64,000 nucleotides of DNA from Chondrosia reniformis (taxonomy: Eukaryota > Porifera > Demospongiae > Chondrillida > Chondrillidae): the NCBI GenBank assembly GCA_947172415.1, contig OX359199.1:6011384-6075383 (forward strand), in the 5' to 3' direction. Positions 1 through 13,244 of this stretch are shown here, piece after piece (the first letter of the stretch is position 1; every line of letters begins with the position of its first letter). The position numbers and the translations under genes are program-made. A model generated the notes under the pieces. It saw nothing but the letters and a program-made list of their open reading frames with translations, was not told the origin of the DNA and searched no databases.

Positions 1-1
1 T

Positions 2-1804
2 TATGTTAGGGTGGTGGAAACATTTCTCCAAATGTACCAAAATAGATCTCATCTAAATCCCTTGTTGTCATTACTAGTTAACTCTTTTGCTGAAGGACAA
101 GAGGTGACGCCTTCTCAGAAAGCTGTTGCCAGTGTTATGCATCCCCTACATCCACAGCAGACTAGTGAAAGTTCTAAGGAGTCCTTAGCAACGGTCAAGA
201 TAATGTCTCACTCTAAACAAAAGAGTACTCTTCCTTCTGATTATCAAGATGGAACACTTAATGCAAGTCAAAAGGAGGCTGTGCTAGCAGCTTTGGGTCA
301 CACTAGCCCTGTAACTCTAATCCATGGTCCTCCTGGCACAGGTAAGACCACTGTCGCCTGTGAGATCATTCGGAGACGACTGCACCAAAAAGAAGGTCAA
401 ATCCTTGTTACTGCTGAGACCAATTTATCAGTTGATAACTTATGCTCTCGTTTGCTGGAGCTAAGTGTAAGAGTAGTCCGAGTTGGTAGTGTGGAACAAG
501 TTTCTCCTGCTATTAGAAACATTACATTGAAGCACCAGATTGAGGCAAAGAAAATGGAAAAGGGGTTAAGGCAGAGCAGCCATTTTAAAGACCAACAGTT
601 GGCAGAAGATATTTTGAAGTCAGCTGAGGTCGTGGCCACTACGTGTTCTGGTGCTGGGGATTCATTTCTAAGGAATATTCACTTTCCCTTTATTGTAGTT
701 GATGAAGCAACACAAGTTGTAGAACCTGTCCTCATGATACCAGTCATCCAGCTCCAGTGTGAAAAGCTCGTCTTAATTGGTGATCCCCAGCAGCTCTCTC
801 CGACTTTAATCACAAATAGTTACCAGAAGTCATATTCATCTATTGTTCCAGATATTTCAATGCTTTCTACAACTCTATTCCACCGGTTGCAGACTGTATG
901 CAAACCTGTATTTCTTAATGAGCAACATCGCATGTCTGAGAAATTGGCCTCCTTCCCTTCTTGTGAGTTTTACGAAGGAAGGCTGAAGACAGCAGTGCAT
1001 GAGAACCAAACTTTCCCCAGTACCCCTCCCTGGTGGCAATCCACTGAAACTGCAGCTCCTGCAGTATTTATTGATGTCCAAGCTAATGAGCTTAGGGAGG
1101 GCACTTCATGGAAGAATATCTTAGAGGCTGAAGTAGTCGAGTGTATTATCAAGCGTCTTGTTCAAAATGAAGTTAGTCCAACTGAGATAGCTGTACTCTG
1201 CCCTTACGTTGCCCAGGTCAGCTGCATCAGAACTAGACTAGCCAACAACTGTTCGAGGGTTGATGTACATACAATTGATAGCTTTCAAGGAAGGGAAAAG
1301 GGGTTTGTCATTTTCAGCTCTGTTCGATGCAACTTAAGAAGAGATATAGGGTTTCTTGATGATCGTTTGCGCATGAATGTTTTGTTGACAAGAGCTAAAT
1401 ATGGGATTATTGGTGTGGGAAGCAGGAGAACACTCTCTGAAGGGTCACAGCTTTGGAAGAAGTGGCTAGAGCATGCTCATGTGACCAAATTGGATAGTGT
1501 CGATCAGTTTGAAAGATATTGCCAAAAGCCTAAACAGAAATCTAAAAGAGATGATGAATTGAGAGGTCACTCTTTTGAACACTCTAACAGTCCGGTGGGA
1601 AGAGGAGGAGGTGTGGCAAGAGGAGGAGATATGGGAAGAGGAGGAGGTGTGGCAAGAGGAGGAGGTGTGGCAAGAGGAGGTGTGGCAAGAGGCAGAGGTG
1701 TGGCAAGAGGAGGAGGTGTGGCAAGAGACAACAGAGGAAGAGGTGGGAGAGGAGAAAGAAAGAGGGAAGCTGAGGGAAAGGAGAAAGGAGCTGGAAGGAG
1801 ATGA
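2..1804 (+). CDS. SF1 RNA/DNA helicase, UPF1/ZNFX1-like, 5' end outside window
   Basis: Superfamily 1 (UPF1-like clade) helicase core expected to unwind RNA or DNA using ATP. Numbering from base 11: motif I GPPGTGKT at 106-113, DEAT box at 231-234, GDPQQL at 257-262, LNEQHRM at 302-308, TIDSFQGREK at 421-430 and VLLTRAK at 457-463, all intact and in family order. Residues about 529-595 are an Arg-Gly-rich tail (GRGGGVARGG-type repeats), typical of RNA-binding proteins. The frame is open to the left edge and the first codons available (GTG at 11 and 14) are not convincing starts. An acceptor-like TTAG ends at base 9, so this may be the last exon of a larger gene. Clade assignment (ZNFX1-like versus SMUBP2/UPF1-like) is uncertain because no accessory domain is visible. 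It converges on the minus-strand uridine phosphorylase gene. Confidence 0.88.
   Translation, partial: YVRVVETFLQMYQNRSHLNPLLSLLVNSFAEGQEVTPSQKAVASVMHPLHPQQTSESSKESLATVKIMSHSKQKSTLPSDYQDGTLNASQKEAVLAALGHTSPVTLIHGPPGTGKTTVACEIIRRRLHQKEGQILVTAETNLSVDNLCSRLLELSVRVVRVGSVEQVSPAIRNITLKHQIEAKKMEKGLRQSSHFKDQQLAEDILKSAEVVATTCSGAGDSFLRNIHFPFIVVDEATQVVEPVLMIPVIQLQCEKLVLIGDPQQLSPTLITNSYQKSYSSIVPDISMLSTTLFHRLQTVCKPVFLNEQHRMSEKLASFPSCEFYEGRLKTAVHENQTFPSTPPWWQSTETAAPAVFIDVQANELREGTSWKNILEAEVVECIIKRLVQNEVSPTEIAVLCPYVAQVSCIRTRLANNCSRVDVHTIDSFQGREKGFVIFSSVRCNLRRDIGFLDDRLRMNVLLTRAKYGIIGVGSRRTLSEGSQLWKKWLEHAHVTKLDSVDQFERYCQKPKQKSKRDDELRGHSFEHSNSPVGRGGGVARGGDMGRGGGVARGGGVARGGVARGRGVARGGGVARDNRGRGGRGERKREAEGKEKGAGRR
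1600..1745 (+). repeat. Coding minisatellite for the RG-rich helicase tail
   Basis: Imperfect tandem repeats of an 18-bp unit (variants of GGTGTGGCAAGAGGAGGA) encode GVARGG. Copy number in such arrays is often polymorphic, so the RG tail length may vary between individuals; that is inference. Confidence 0.8.
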
Positions 1805-2400
1805 AGAACATAGCTATATTGACCTTGTAGTTTCACTCTTCAATATAATATTTCTATGTATCTTTTTCTTTGAATTATAATAACCATCATAAGTGATTAT
1901 ACCAGTACAATCCATACTCATATTTACTTCATGATGTTTGAGAACAATTACTTGTGGTTTGATTCACATATATATACCCCCAGCGCTTGCTGCAGGGCGT
2001 GCACACTAAGACTAACCTATATAGAAGTGTGTACATACGTACGTATACATGTCTATTGCATTCACCCCCTGCATGAGGCAAGGTGAAGAGATATGTAGGC
2101 TATAATTAAGTACATATACGTACAAATGGTCTCCGATGCCTACTTATATTTAATGCCAATAGAAACTTGCATAATACATATATAGGATATAAAAAAGATA
2201 CATATCTATACATGCATATACGAGGTCGAATCCAATACATATAGCTATATGGTTGCATTTGTATCATAATATTTACAGCAAGCAAATATAAACTTAAAAC
2301 ACTGAATATATATTATTATTATATTAAATCTATAAACCCTAATTATAATATAATATGTTACACACTAATAAATTAAATGCACACAATATTACTCTGAAGG
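1805..2400. other. Intergenic, convergent 3' ends
   Basis: AT-rich spacer between the 3' ends of the helicase (+) and uridine phosphorylase (-). About 1921-1972 resembles the tail of the SINE family seen at 26500, 50967 and 58845 (TTCATGATGTTTGAGAA core). I see no coding exon. Confidence 0.6.
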
Positions 2401-5067
<2,667 letters not shown>

Positions 5068-5257
5068 CGTGTCAAACGCTTCCCTTGCTTGGTACTCAAG
5101 CGATCACGTGATTAAGCGAAATAATGCTTCAGATGTCAGGTGGGAAGTCTTGATAATCACAATTTTAGTTAATACATAATTTCATGCAAAAGTAAAAAAA
5201 GTGCACTAAAGAAAGTCAGGTTAATGCCAGTGTTGAAGAAGGCGTACCAAACTGTTC

Positions 5258-8200
5258 CTAGTCATACTCTTCTTCAACTGGGTGTGTCACATTCTCAAAA
5301 GGAAGGGTTTTCCTCAGAATCCCAAGAGTAGTTTCATCATTTGGTGGCACTACAAGGACGATCTCCATCTTGTGCTGAGGAGTGAACTGCTTCAATGCTG
5401 CTAGCAAAGCCTTTGTCATGTGCTCTTTTGCCTTTGAAGATAGGACAGCTGGGACAGCTAAGGAAGTACAGCCATTCTCTTCTGCATACTTCAGTGCCTT
5501 CAAGCAACCTTCCTGGGTAACCTGAGCTGATGATTTCTTTGTGCGTATAAGGAAAATAATGTCCTGAGCTTTCAATTCTCTAATTTTACCAGGATTCAAC
5601 ACAACGATATCCCCTTCTGAGGGTTGTGGTTCTTTGTGGTCTTTAAGATTTCTAGCAATCAAACCTTTAGTGATCTCGTTCAAGGTCTGTGATAGTCCAT
5701 TCAGCTCAAATCCAGGAGACAAAGGACATATAATTGTATCAGCATTGGCTACATGAGTATCTCCAGTGAATATAGTAGCAGAAACATTGATACTCAAGTC
5801 TACTGTAGCAGTAGAGATTGTGAGTGATGCAGGAACAGATACTGGATGAGGCTTTGTGTCAGGATGTTGCTTGTTAATATATGACCCTTTAACTGATGAT
5901 GTTATTCCACCAAGCTGTAACATTTTACTAGCAGACCAACTATTATTTGACTTGAGTTGTTGGTTCCAGGTAGCTATTTCATCAGCAAACTCCTTCCCAG
6001 GTCTTTGTCCAGGTGCATTAGGTGGCAAGTGTGGTGACACACCTACACGACCCTCACTTAATCTGCTTTTTATTAACGATTGACAAGAGTCACCTGACAT
6101 TGGTCTGTTGGAGGGAGATGGTGTGAAGGTATGTAGAGAGGGGCTGGCTTGACCAGACTGCTGAGCTGGTACCTTCTGCTGTGCGGTAGGCTGAGGTGAC
6201 TGTGAATGTTGTTGGAGCCTTTCCTTCACTTCAGTAGCATAGGCAGTGAATGGTCTGAGAGTTTCATCATCAATAATGACAATTCTGATGTCTTTAAGAC
6301 AAGATGGCTGCCTGTATGGGTAGTCTAGGATGGTGTCAATAAGTATCTTTGCTACCCTTTGCTTTGGCATGGCAAAAATCCCAGAACTGATTGGTGGAAT
6401 GGCAATAGAGGTGAAATTGTTGTCTTCGGATGTCTTTAGAATATTGACACAGACTTTGTGAAGCAGTTTATCACAGATGTCAGGTGGATGTTCTCTAGCA
6501 TCTGGTCCTACTGCATGAATCACCTTCTTACATATCAGCTTGCCACCGCCACCTGTAAGAACCACTTGTCCCGTGGGAACATTTCCTCCTCTTCTCTTCT
6601 TCAGTTCATTAGAAAGCTTCTGAACTACACCCCCGCTGGCTCTATCAATGGCAAAGGCTACTCCTCCACCATGATCAAGACATTCATTTGCAGCGTTGAC
6701 AATGGCAATTACCTGTTCCTTCAGCAAGTCACCCTTCTTCACTGTCAGCTTGACTCCATCAGAAAGAGAAATAACCACTACTGATGCCACTGTCCTCTGT
6801 GTACCTTGGTGTGGTCTTTGGGAGGGAGATGGTGTGAAGGTATGCAAGCTGTTTTGGATGTGCTTCTTTACTGACTGGAACTGATCCAAATCTTCAGATA
6901 CAATATGTAATGTCCTCTGTGGCATGTCATGTACAAAGAGGACTTGTTTGAACTTTTCCTCACATTCAGAGAGCAGCATGATATGTCTTTCTTGATTCTG
7001 AGTAACATCAAAAGTGATGGCTTCTCTCTTCACTCTATTACCCATCACACATTTCTGGTAGGTATCAATGAAGACATCTTGATCGCCAGAGACAGTAACA
7101 GTGGTGTAGTCTTCACTACACTGGAGGACACTGCTATCAACACCTTTGGTCCTCAGTATCCACTGCACTAATAGAGGATCCAATCCTGGGATTGACTCAG
7201 ACGGTGGACTTTGGTTACCTTGGCGACCACCATTATCTGTAACCAAAGCATCATCATCACTTACATGCACTGGATTTTCTGCAGGATTGGAAAGGAAACT
7301 GTAAACAACCTGTCACTGTTTTAAGCTAGGGTTTGCATGGTAATTGAAGGTTATAGATCTTGCAAAATACTAACTATAGCTTGCTAGAGTGTTATTTATT
7401 TACAATTTTAAAGTACGATAATTGGTATGCATAGTACATGTATACTATAATACCTTTAGCATCCAGTCTTCTTAGAACTACATCTAGTTGGCCTCTCACT
7501 GTATCCATCTGCTTCTTCATTGCTTCCAACTGACTAGTAGTTGAGGTAAGCTTTGTAGTGACCAGTGCGAGATGGTCATGTACTGCTTTCCTTATATGGT
7601 GAGGTTGCTCACATCGTACATGCACCTCCCTGCATCCCTGTTCCTTATAAGGGCATGTTACCTCCTGCTGTGGACAGACATCCAGATGACCCTTCATCTC
7701 TCCGCGAGCTATCTCTGCAGAACCACAAGTGTTTGGACAGGGAATAGGAAAACTTGCACAAATTGGAAAATGATGTTGGGTGATGTTTTTATAAGTTCCA
7801 GTCTGAAAGCAATACTTGCATGTATAGGATCTCAGATTGCATTTCTCTTTGATGTGATTTCTCATTCGAGAGCGCTTCAGCTTCACTCCACAAGAGTTGG
7901 GGCAGGACAGCAGAACATGATTACATTCACCCGCCAAGCGTCCATGCGAAATGTGATCATTAATGGTCTTCACAGCACCTTTCCACGTGCAACCATCACG
8001 ACGATAGTCGCAGTACACCAACAAACTTAGAATCTTTCTCTCTTCCTTTCGATCACGAATTGATTTGAAATCTTTATCTCTACACTGCGGACAAGAAGAA
8101 TTTCGTTTCTTTGCCTCTGTGATGCAATATTCACAAAAGTTGTGTCCACAACATTCAGTTAGATGTGGGTCACGAAGAACTAAAAGGCAAATAGGACATT

Positions 8201-8270
8201 TAACGTCTTCACTTGGCTCTTCAACAAACTGGTAGGAATATCCTCCAACTAATTTCTCGACAGTTGCCAT
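5258..8270 (-). CDS. RING / TRAF-type zinc finger / KH-like / double macrodomain protein
   Basis: Two exons, 7454-8270 and 5258-7278, joined across a 175-bp intron (AAAG|GTATTA ... CTGCAG|AAAA); the sum is 2838 nt, in frame, 945 aa. Residues 25-63 form a perfect C3HC4 RING (C25, C28, C41, H43, C46, C49, C60, C63), followed by TRAF-type zinc fingers (about 85-235) and a short coiled coil (235-272). Exon 2 adds a KH-like region as in PARP14 (about 305-415, weak), a canonical macrodomain (440-625; VNAAN 466-470, GGGV 476-479, SSGIF at 570) and a second, degenerate macrodomain (about 765-920) without those loops. Expected role: E3 ubiquitin ligase tethered to ADP-ribose or ADP-ribosylated targets. 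TRAFs normally end in MATH; here macrodomains take that place. A linker motif (LHTFTPSPS) occurs twice. If the intron is not removed, a 292-aa RING/TRAF protein would result. A homologous intronless gene lies 155 bp upstream. Confidence 0.85.
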
Positions 8271-8424
8271 TGTGGCGATAAGTTATTTCAACGATGCATA
8301 TTTAATAACAGCAAATATAGTGTACAAAAGACATGTGCAAATTTACATACAAATCCATACTCATCAATGTCAAATCTTGCTAATAAACTACATGCATAAA
8401 TGGAAAACACTGTCAAACTATGGT

Positions 8425-11400
8425 CTAACTGTGTTTGTGTCTGATATGGCCTCTTCCACGTGACCCCTTCTGGTTGGCTGATTGAGGAAAAGGATTGTAG
8501 GGTTCTTGTCTTCTTTGTGTATTGGCCTTTGCACTAGAATCATTGGGTGGCAAGCTTGATTTCTCTTTGTTGGGTGTTGGTGTTTCTTTAGAAGCTGGTA
8601 AGAGGTTTCTGAGACTCTTTCCGGCAAACCTTTCCGCTGAGGCTATCATGTCAGAGAACTCTCTATCTCCAGCTGACACAAAACGGATATCAGTCAGGAA
8701 GGCATCATTTGTGAAGGAATATTGAGTAAGCATCTGCAGAAAGGGAATCAGAATATCTTCCCTTTTGAATCCACCGACTGCAAATGTGTTTGGTGCAATA
8801 GCTACTGAGGGCATCTCTAAAGTGTCAGCTTCCTTGCACACTGCATGGAGGACCTGTTGGAGAAGTTTGTGGCTGTCATGTAGGGTACCAAGGGATCGGT
8901 CAAGGAAGTTCACTACAACTAGATACCTGCAGCTGATGGAGGAAGGTTGGCAGTGAACAGTAAAGACATCAAAACGTTCTGGCTTATTATACTGATATCT
9001 TCCTTGTATTGCTCTCAACAGCTGTCCTCCCATTTGATTGTTGAGATCCTTGACTCTCCCTTTTTCAAATCCCAACTCACTGCTGATTCCCACTACCTTG
9101 ATGTCTACATCTTCATAAATGAAGTGAGCCTTCTTCAAAATGATCTTTCTATGTGAGCTTTTAATAGGGACATCAATGATGTCTCTAGGTGTAGAGTTTG
9201 GTATCACGTTTCCACTCCCCCCACTGGGACGGGTTGGGGTAACAGATGAGGGGCCTGAGTGGTGGGGTGGGATGGGTGCTGACCCTTCTCCAGGTTTGGT
9301 AGCCTGTCTCTGTCCCTTGTTCTCTATCTTCACAGTAACACTTCCCTTACCAGCTCCTCTTTGCCTTTGTTCTGTGTCTACTGGCTTAGCTGGTCGGGAA
9401 GCCTCAAAATCTGCCTGAGGAGGTACTACACCTTCCTTCTGAGTGTTGCCAAGCTGTTTTGTTGCTGTTGTTTGAGGTCTCTCATCTAATTTTGTCCTCA
9501 AGCTCCTGCCAACAAACCTTTCCGCTGAGGCTATCATGTCAGAGAACTCTCTATCTCCAGCTGACATAAAACGGATATCAGTCAGGAAGGCATCATTTGT
9601 AAAGGAATATTGAGTAAGCATCTGCAGAAAGGGAATCAGAATATATTCCCTTTTGAATCCACCGACTGCAAATGTGTTTGGTGCAATAGCTACTGAAGGC
9701 ATCTCCAAAGTGTCAGCTTCCTTGCACACTGCATGGAGGACCTGTTGGAGAAGTTTGTGGCTGTCGTGTCGGGTACCAAGGGATCGGTCAAGGAAGTTCA
9801 CTACAACTAGATACCTGCAGCCGATGGAGGAGGGAGGATTGTGCAAAACAAAGACATCAAATTGCTCTGGTTTTTCAAACTTGTATCGTCCTCCTATTGC
9901 CTTTGAGAGCAGTCCTCCCGTCAGCCCATCCAACTCCTTGTTATCTCCTTCCCCAAAGCCTTGCTCACTGCTGATAGCAATCACCTTAATGTCTGCATCT
10001 TCATACATGAAATAAGTCCTCTTCAGGACAATCTTCCTTTGAGAACCCTTTACTGGTACCTCAATGACAGGACTAGTACATGAAGCCTCTGTCCCACTGG
10101 TACCCTCCTCTGATTGAGTCTCATCCTCGGCTGTACCTTTCTCTGGTACACCTGTCTCCAGTGCAGTGGATGATGGAGACTGGACTATTCTTTCAAGGAC
10201 ATCCATCCTTTGTAAAGCAACAGCCAACTGACCCTTAGTGTCACCCAACTCTTTGGTTACTGCATCAAGATGACCCTTAGTGTCACCCAACTCTTTAGTT
10301 ACTACACCAAGCTGACCCTTAGTGTCACCTAACTCTTTAGTTACTACACCAAGCTGACCCTTAGTGTCACCCAACTCTTTGGTTACTGCATCAAGATGAC
10401 CTCTGGTTGTGAATACCACTTTCTTTGTAGCATCAAGTTCACCAGCCAGTGATATAACTTGATTATTGCTAACAAAGAGAAGATTGGTAACCATTGAAAG
10501 ATGCAAATGGGCTGCTTCTCTCATGTGGTGTGGATGGTCACGACGAACAAGCACACTGCCACATCCTAGTTGTCTGTAAGTACACGGAACAACCTGCAGC
10601 TCACATACGGACAAATGCTTCTCCATGTCCTCGCGAGCTACCTCAGGAGAGCCACAACAGTTGGGACACGGTAGAGGTAACTTTGGGCAGATTGGGATAT
10701 GGTCACTAATGATATCCTGGTACATCCCTTTGGCAGAGCAGTACTGACAACTGAAAGGCCTCAGCTGACACTCTTCTCTGATGTGTGGATGTATCAGAGA
10801 GCGTCTTAGTTGCGCTCCACAGGAGTAAGGGCAGGACAGTGGGACATACTTACATTCACCTTCCAACTCTTTTGGTGATATGTGCTCAGCAATGGACTTT
10901 ACAGTGCCCGTCCAAGTGCACCCTGCATAGTGATAGTCGCAGTTCACCATTAGACTAAGAACCTTCCCCTCTTCCTTTTGATTACGGAATGATTTGAAAT
11001 CTTTTTCTCTACAATGTGGACAAGAAGAAACTAGTTTCCTTGCCTCTGTGATGCAATATTCACAGATATTCTGTCCACAACATTCAGTTAGATGTGGATC
11101 ACGAAGAACTAAAAGACAAATCAGACATTTAACGTCTTCACTCGGCTCTTCAACAAACTTGTGTGAGTAACCTCCAACTGACTTTGCAGTATCTTGCAGC
11201 TTACATACGGACAAATGCTTCTCCATGTCCTCGCGAGCTACCTCAGGAGAGCCACAACAGTTGGGACATGGTAGAGGTAGCTTTGAACAGATTGGGATAT
11301 GGTCACCAGCGATTACCTGGTACGTACCTTTGGCAGAGCAGTACTGACAACTGAAAGGCCTCAGCTGACACTCTTCTCTGATGTGCTGATCTATCGCAGA

Positions 11401-11790
11401 AGGGTTCCCCTGCATACCACAAGCGTTGGGACAAGGCAATATGGCGTGCGTACATTCCTTCCGTTGATGTTGCAGGAGTGAAGGGAGCCTTCCCTTCCAA
11501 GCACACCCGAGTGGAAAATTAGGACAATATGCTTGAAGTGTGCGAATCTTAGCTTTGACATTATTAGATTCAACTACTGTGAAGTCTTTGCTTTCACAAC
11601 CTGAAATGGGACAAGGCACGCCTCCATCTTTACGAACCTTTGCTGCACACGTTCCGCATACTAGGACTTTGCAACATTTCGAGAGATATGGGTCCAGTGG
11701 TACTAATTCGCAAAGTCGGCACTTACAGTCTTCACTTGGTTCATCCACAAACTGCAAAAGAAGTGTATTGCCTAATTGGTCGATCGCCAT
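8425..11790 (-). CDS. Tandem RING-like/TRAF zinc-finger protein with coiled-coil repeats and two macro-like domains
   Basis: Single 1121-aa ORF, no intron needed; ATG at 11790. Order: RING-like 1 (24-65), TRAF zinc fingers (85-198), RING-like 2 (222-260), TRAF zinc fingers (280-430), coiled coil (440-535) with four or five 14-residue repeats of the VTKELGDTKGQLGV type, acidic/Ser linker, macro-like domain 1 (about 580-765), Pro/Ser linker, macro-like domain 2 (about 877-1062), and an RG-containing basic tail. Neither RING keeps the zinc-binding His (CCKVLVC and CCGQNIC), so E3 activity is doubtful; these may be scaffolds. The C-terminal domains look macro-like or M17-N-like by pattern (GG-L, VVVNFLDRS, IAPNTFAVGG), which is a weak assignment. 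RING 2 closely matches the neighbour's intact RING, so the two genes are tandem duplicates. Confidence 0.85.
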   Translation of the reverse strand: MAIDQLGNTLLLQFVDEPSEDCKCRLCELVPLDPYLSKCCKVLVCGTCAAKVRKDGGVPCPISGCESKDFTVVESNNVKAKIRTLQAYCPNFPLGCAWKGRLPSLLQHQRKECTHAILPCPNACGMQGNPSAIDQHIREECQLRPFSCQYCSAKGTYQVIAGDHIPICSKLPLPCPNCCGSPEVAREDMEKHLSVCKLQDTAKSVGGYSHKFVEEPSEDVKCLICLLVLRDPHLTECCGQNICEYCITEARKLVSSCPHCREKDFKSFRNQKEEGKVLSLMVNCDYHYAGCTWTGTVKSIAEHISPKELEGECKYVPLSCPYSCGAQLRRSLIHPHIREECQLRPFSCQYCSAKGMYQDIISDHIPICPKLPLPCPNCCGSPEVAREDMEKHLSVCELQVVPCTYRQLGCGSVLVRRDHPHHMREAAHLHLSMVTNLLFVSNNQVISLAGELDATKKVVFTTRGHLDAVTKELGDTKGQLGVVTKELGDTKGQLGVVTKELGDTKGHLDAVTKELGDTKGQLAVALQRMDVLERIVQSPSSTALETGVPEKGTAEDETQSEEGTSGTEASCTSPVIEVPVKGSQRKIVLKRTYFMYEDADIKVIAISSEQGFGEGDNKELDGLTGGLLSKAIGGRYKFEKPEQFDVFVLHNPPSSIGCRYLVVVNFLDRSLGTRHDSHKLLQQVLHAVCKEADTLEMPSVAIAPNTFAVGGFKREYILIPFLQMLTQYSFTNDAFLTDIRFMSAGDREFSDMIASAERFVGRSLRTKLDERPQTTATKQLGNTQKEGVVPPQADFEASRPAKPVDTEQRQRGAGKGSVTVKIENKGQRQATKPGEGSAPIPPHHSGPSSVTPTRPSGGSGNVIPNSTPRDIIDVPIKSSHRKIILKKAHFIYEDVDIKVVGISSELGFEKGRVKDLNNQMGGQLLRAIQGRYQYNKPERFDVFTVHCQPSSISCRYLVVVNFLDRSLGTLHDSHKLLQQVLHAVCKEADTLEMPSVAIAPNTFAVGGFKREDILIPFLQMLTQYSFTNDAFLTDIRFVSAGDREFSDMIASAERFAGKSLRNLLPASKETPTPNKEKSSLPPNDSSAKANTQRRQEPYNPFPQSANQKGSRGRGHIRHKHS
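8605..9828 (-). repeat. Intragenic near-identical duplication in macro-like domains
   Basis: 8605-8937 (residues 952-1062) and 9496-9828 (residues 655-765) are nearly identical in DNA and differ at only about seven residues, whereas the N-terminal halves of the same two domains (580-654 and 877-951) are well diverged. The abrupt change suggests gene conversion limited to the C-terminal halves. Confidence 0.85.
10597..11391 (-). repeat. Intragenic duplication of the TRAF zinc-finger block
   Basis: 11197-11391 (residues 134-198) and 10597-10791 (residues 334-398) share long identical stretches covering the HIREECQLRPF to HLSVC zinc-finger segment. This shows the second RING/TRAF unit arose by internal duplication. 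Confidence 0.85.
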
Positions 11791-13244
11791 TTTCCTTACA
11801 AACGAAAATGGCAGTTCTCTAGTGCATGTTCAGTACGTATACGTGATGTGTTATAAACACGGATCCCTTCCTTCTAAGTTAATAGTTACTATAGTTCGTT
11901 CCATTGGACACGTGCGTACTCAATATATGAGCTGAAATATTTATAAGACTAAGTAATAGTTAGGATTTCCTCACACTGTGTGTACATCACATATATGTAG
12001 TATATCCTTGTGCAGCTTGTCGGCAGGCGCGTGCACAATGGGACGGGTCAGTCTGTACATTGTGGACTATGAGGGGTATAGAAGGATACAACCTTTGTAG
12101 CATACTTGGAAGCTACAGACTGTGAACACCACGTGACTAGGGAAAAGTGACTTTTATACCTTTTTCATAAATGCCTACAATGCCTTTGCCATCAATATGA
12201 TTATCCAACATCCTTGTAAGAAGAGGTGTTTCAAGCCTTTAGGACTGTTTCTATGTTGTGTAGGAATTTCTCCTTTCCATCTCTGTACACCATCAGTGTA
12301 TGTGGTGAAGGAATATGTAATTATGCATTTATACATATTTATGTAGAAAGTGTGAACCACTTGCTAGTATTTGGTACATTGGTAGTGCTCTGAAGCCAGT
12401 ATGGACTATGCCAGCATGAGAGATAGGAGGAAAGACACTCTAAATGAAATTACCTTAGGAAACCACAAGTATTTAAGTGAGTGAAAATAATTATAGTGAT
12501 TGGTCCCAATATTCATAGCACATAATTGATAACATTGAGATATGCAGTATATTTTGTTGTGACTTTATATATAAGTGTAAAAATGTCTGTTCAGAAACAT
12601 GAGCTGGTACTGAAACTAGTCCATGACAAGCCGTGCTCCCTTCACTGCAGAGAAGATGCCAGGGTACACTCCTGTATAGTCTGTGCCTCAATGTCCTGTC
12701 CCAATGTTGCCATGGCAGCATTCACTCCTTGGGACCTTGATGTCCAGATGACACTTCAGATGAAGGACTTTCTAACTAACTCTAAGAAAGGTTTTGAACT
12801 ATAATGATTTCCTAATTGCTTAAAAAGCGTTACCACTTTCAGTCATTTTCTGTTTTCAAACTAACATTTTCACTGTCTGTGTACACTAACATGTTTATAC
12901 AGACATGTGAATGTACACTAACGACAAAAGTTCACTGGTCTAATAGTATTTAATGTGTAGTTACTCCTCTTCCAATGCTGCCACGACAGCACTCACACCT
13001 TGGGACCCTGATGTCCAGACAACCCATCAGATGGAGAACTTCTAGCCAATACTATTAAAGGTTTTGAACCATTTTTCTAATTGCTTAAAAGTGTTACCAT
13101 TTTCAGTCATTTTCTGCTATCAACCTAACATTTTCACTGTCTGTGTACAGTAATGGCGGAAGGTCACTCACTGGCTTAGTAAACACTTAATGTGCAGTCA
13201 TTCATTCTCTCTAGTCTCATCTCTACTATGTGTGGGTTCTAGCC
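11791..13244. other. Gene-poor spacer
   Basis: Upstream flank of the 1121-aa gene. It includes the diverged tandem duplication listed below. The short open frame 12583-12804 (starting MSVQKHELVLK) matches nothing I recognise. No clear promoter element is visible. Confidence 0.5.
12690..13150 (+). repeat. Diverged tandem duplication
   Basis: 12690-12885 and 12965-13150 align with many substitutions: both contain CTTGGGACC..TGATGTCCAGA and a later CTAATTGCTTAAAA...TTTTCACTGTCTGTGTACA block. Function unknown. Confidence 0.7.

Noticed and set aside
1567-1836. Antisense and alternate-frame low-complexity ORFs over the helicase tail
   Set aside because: Shadows of the 18-bp RGG minisatellite in other frames.
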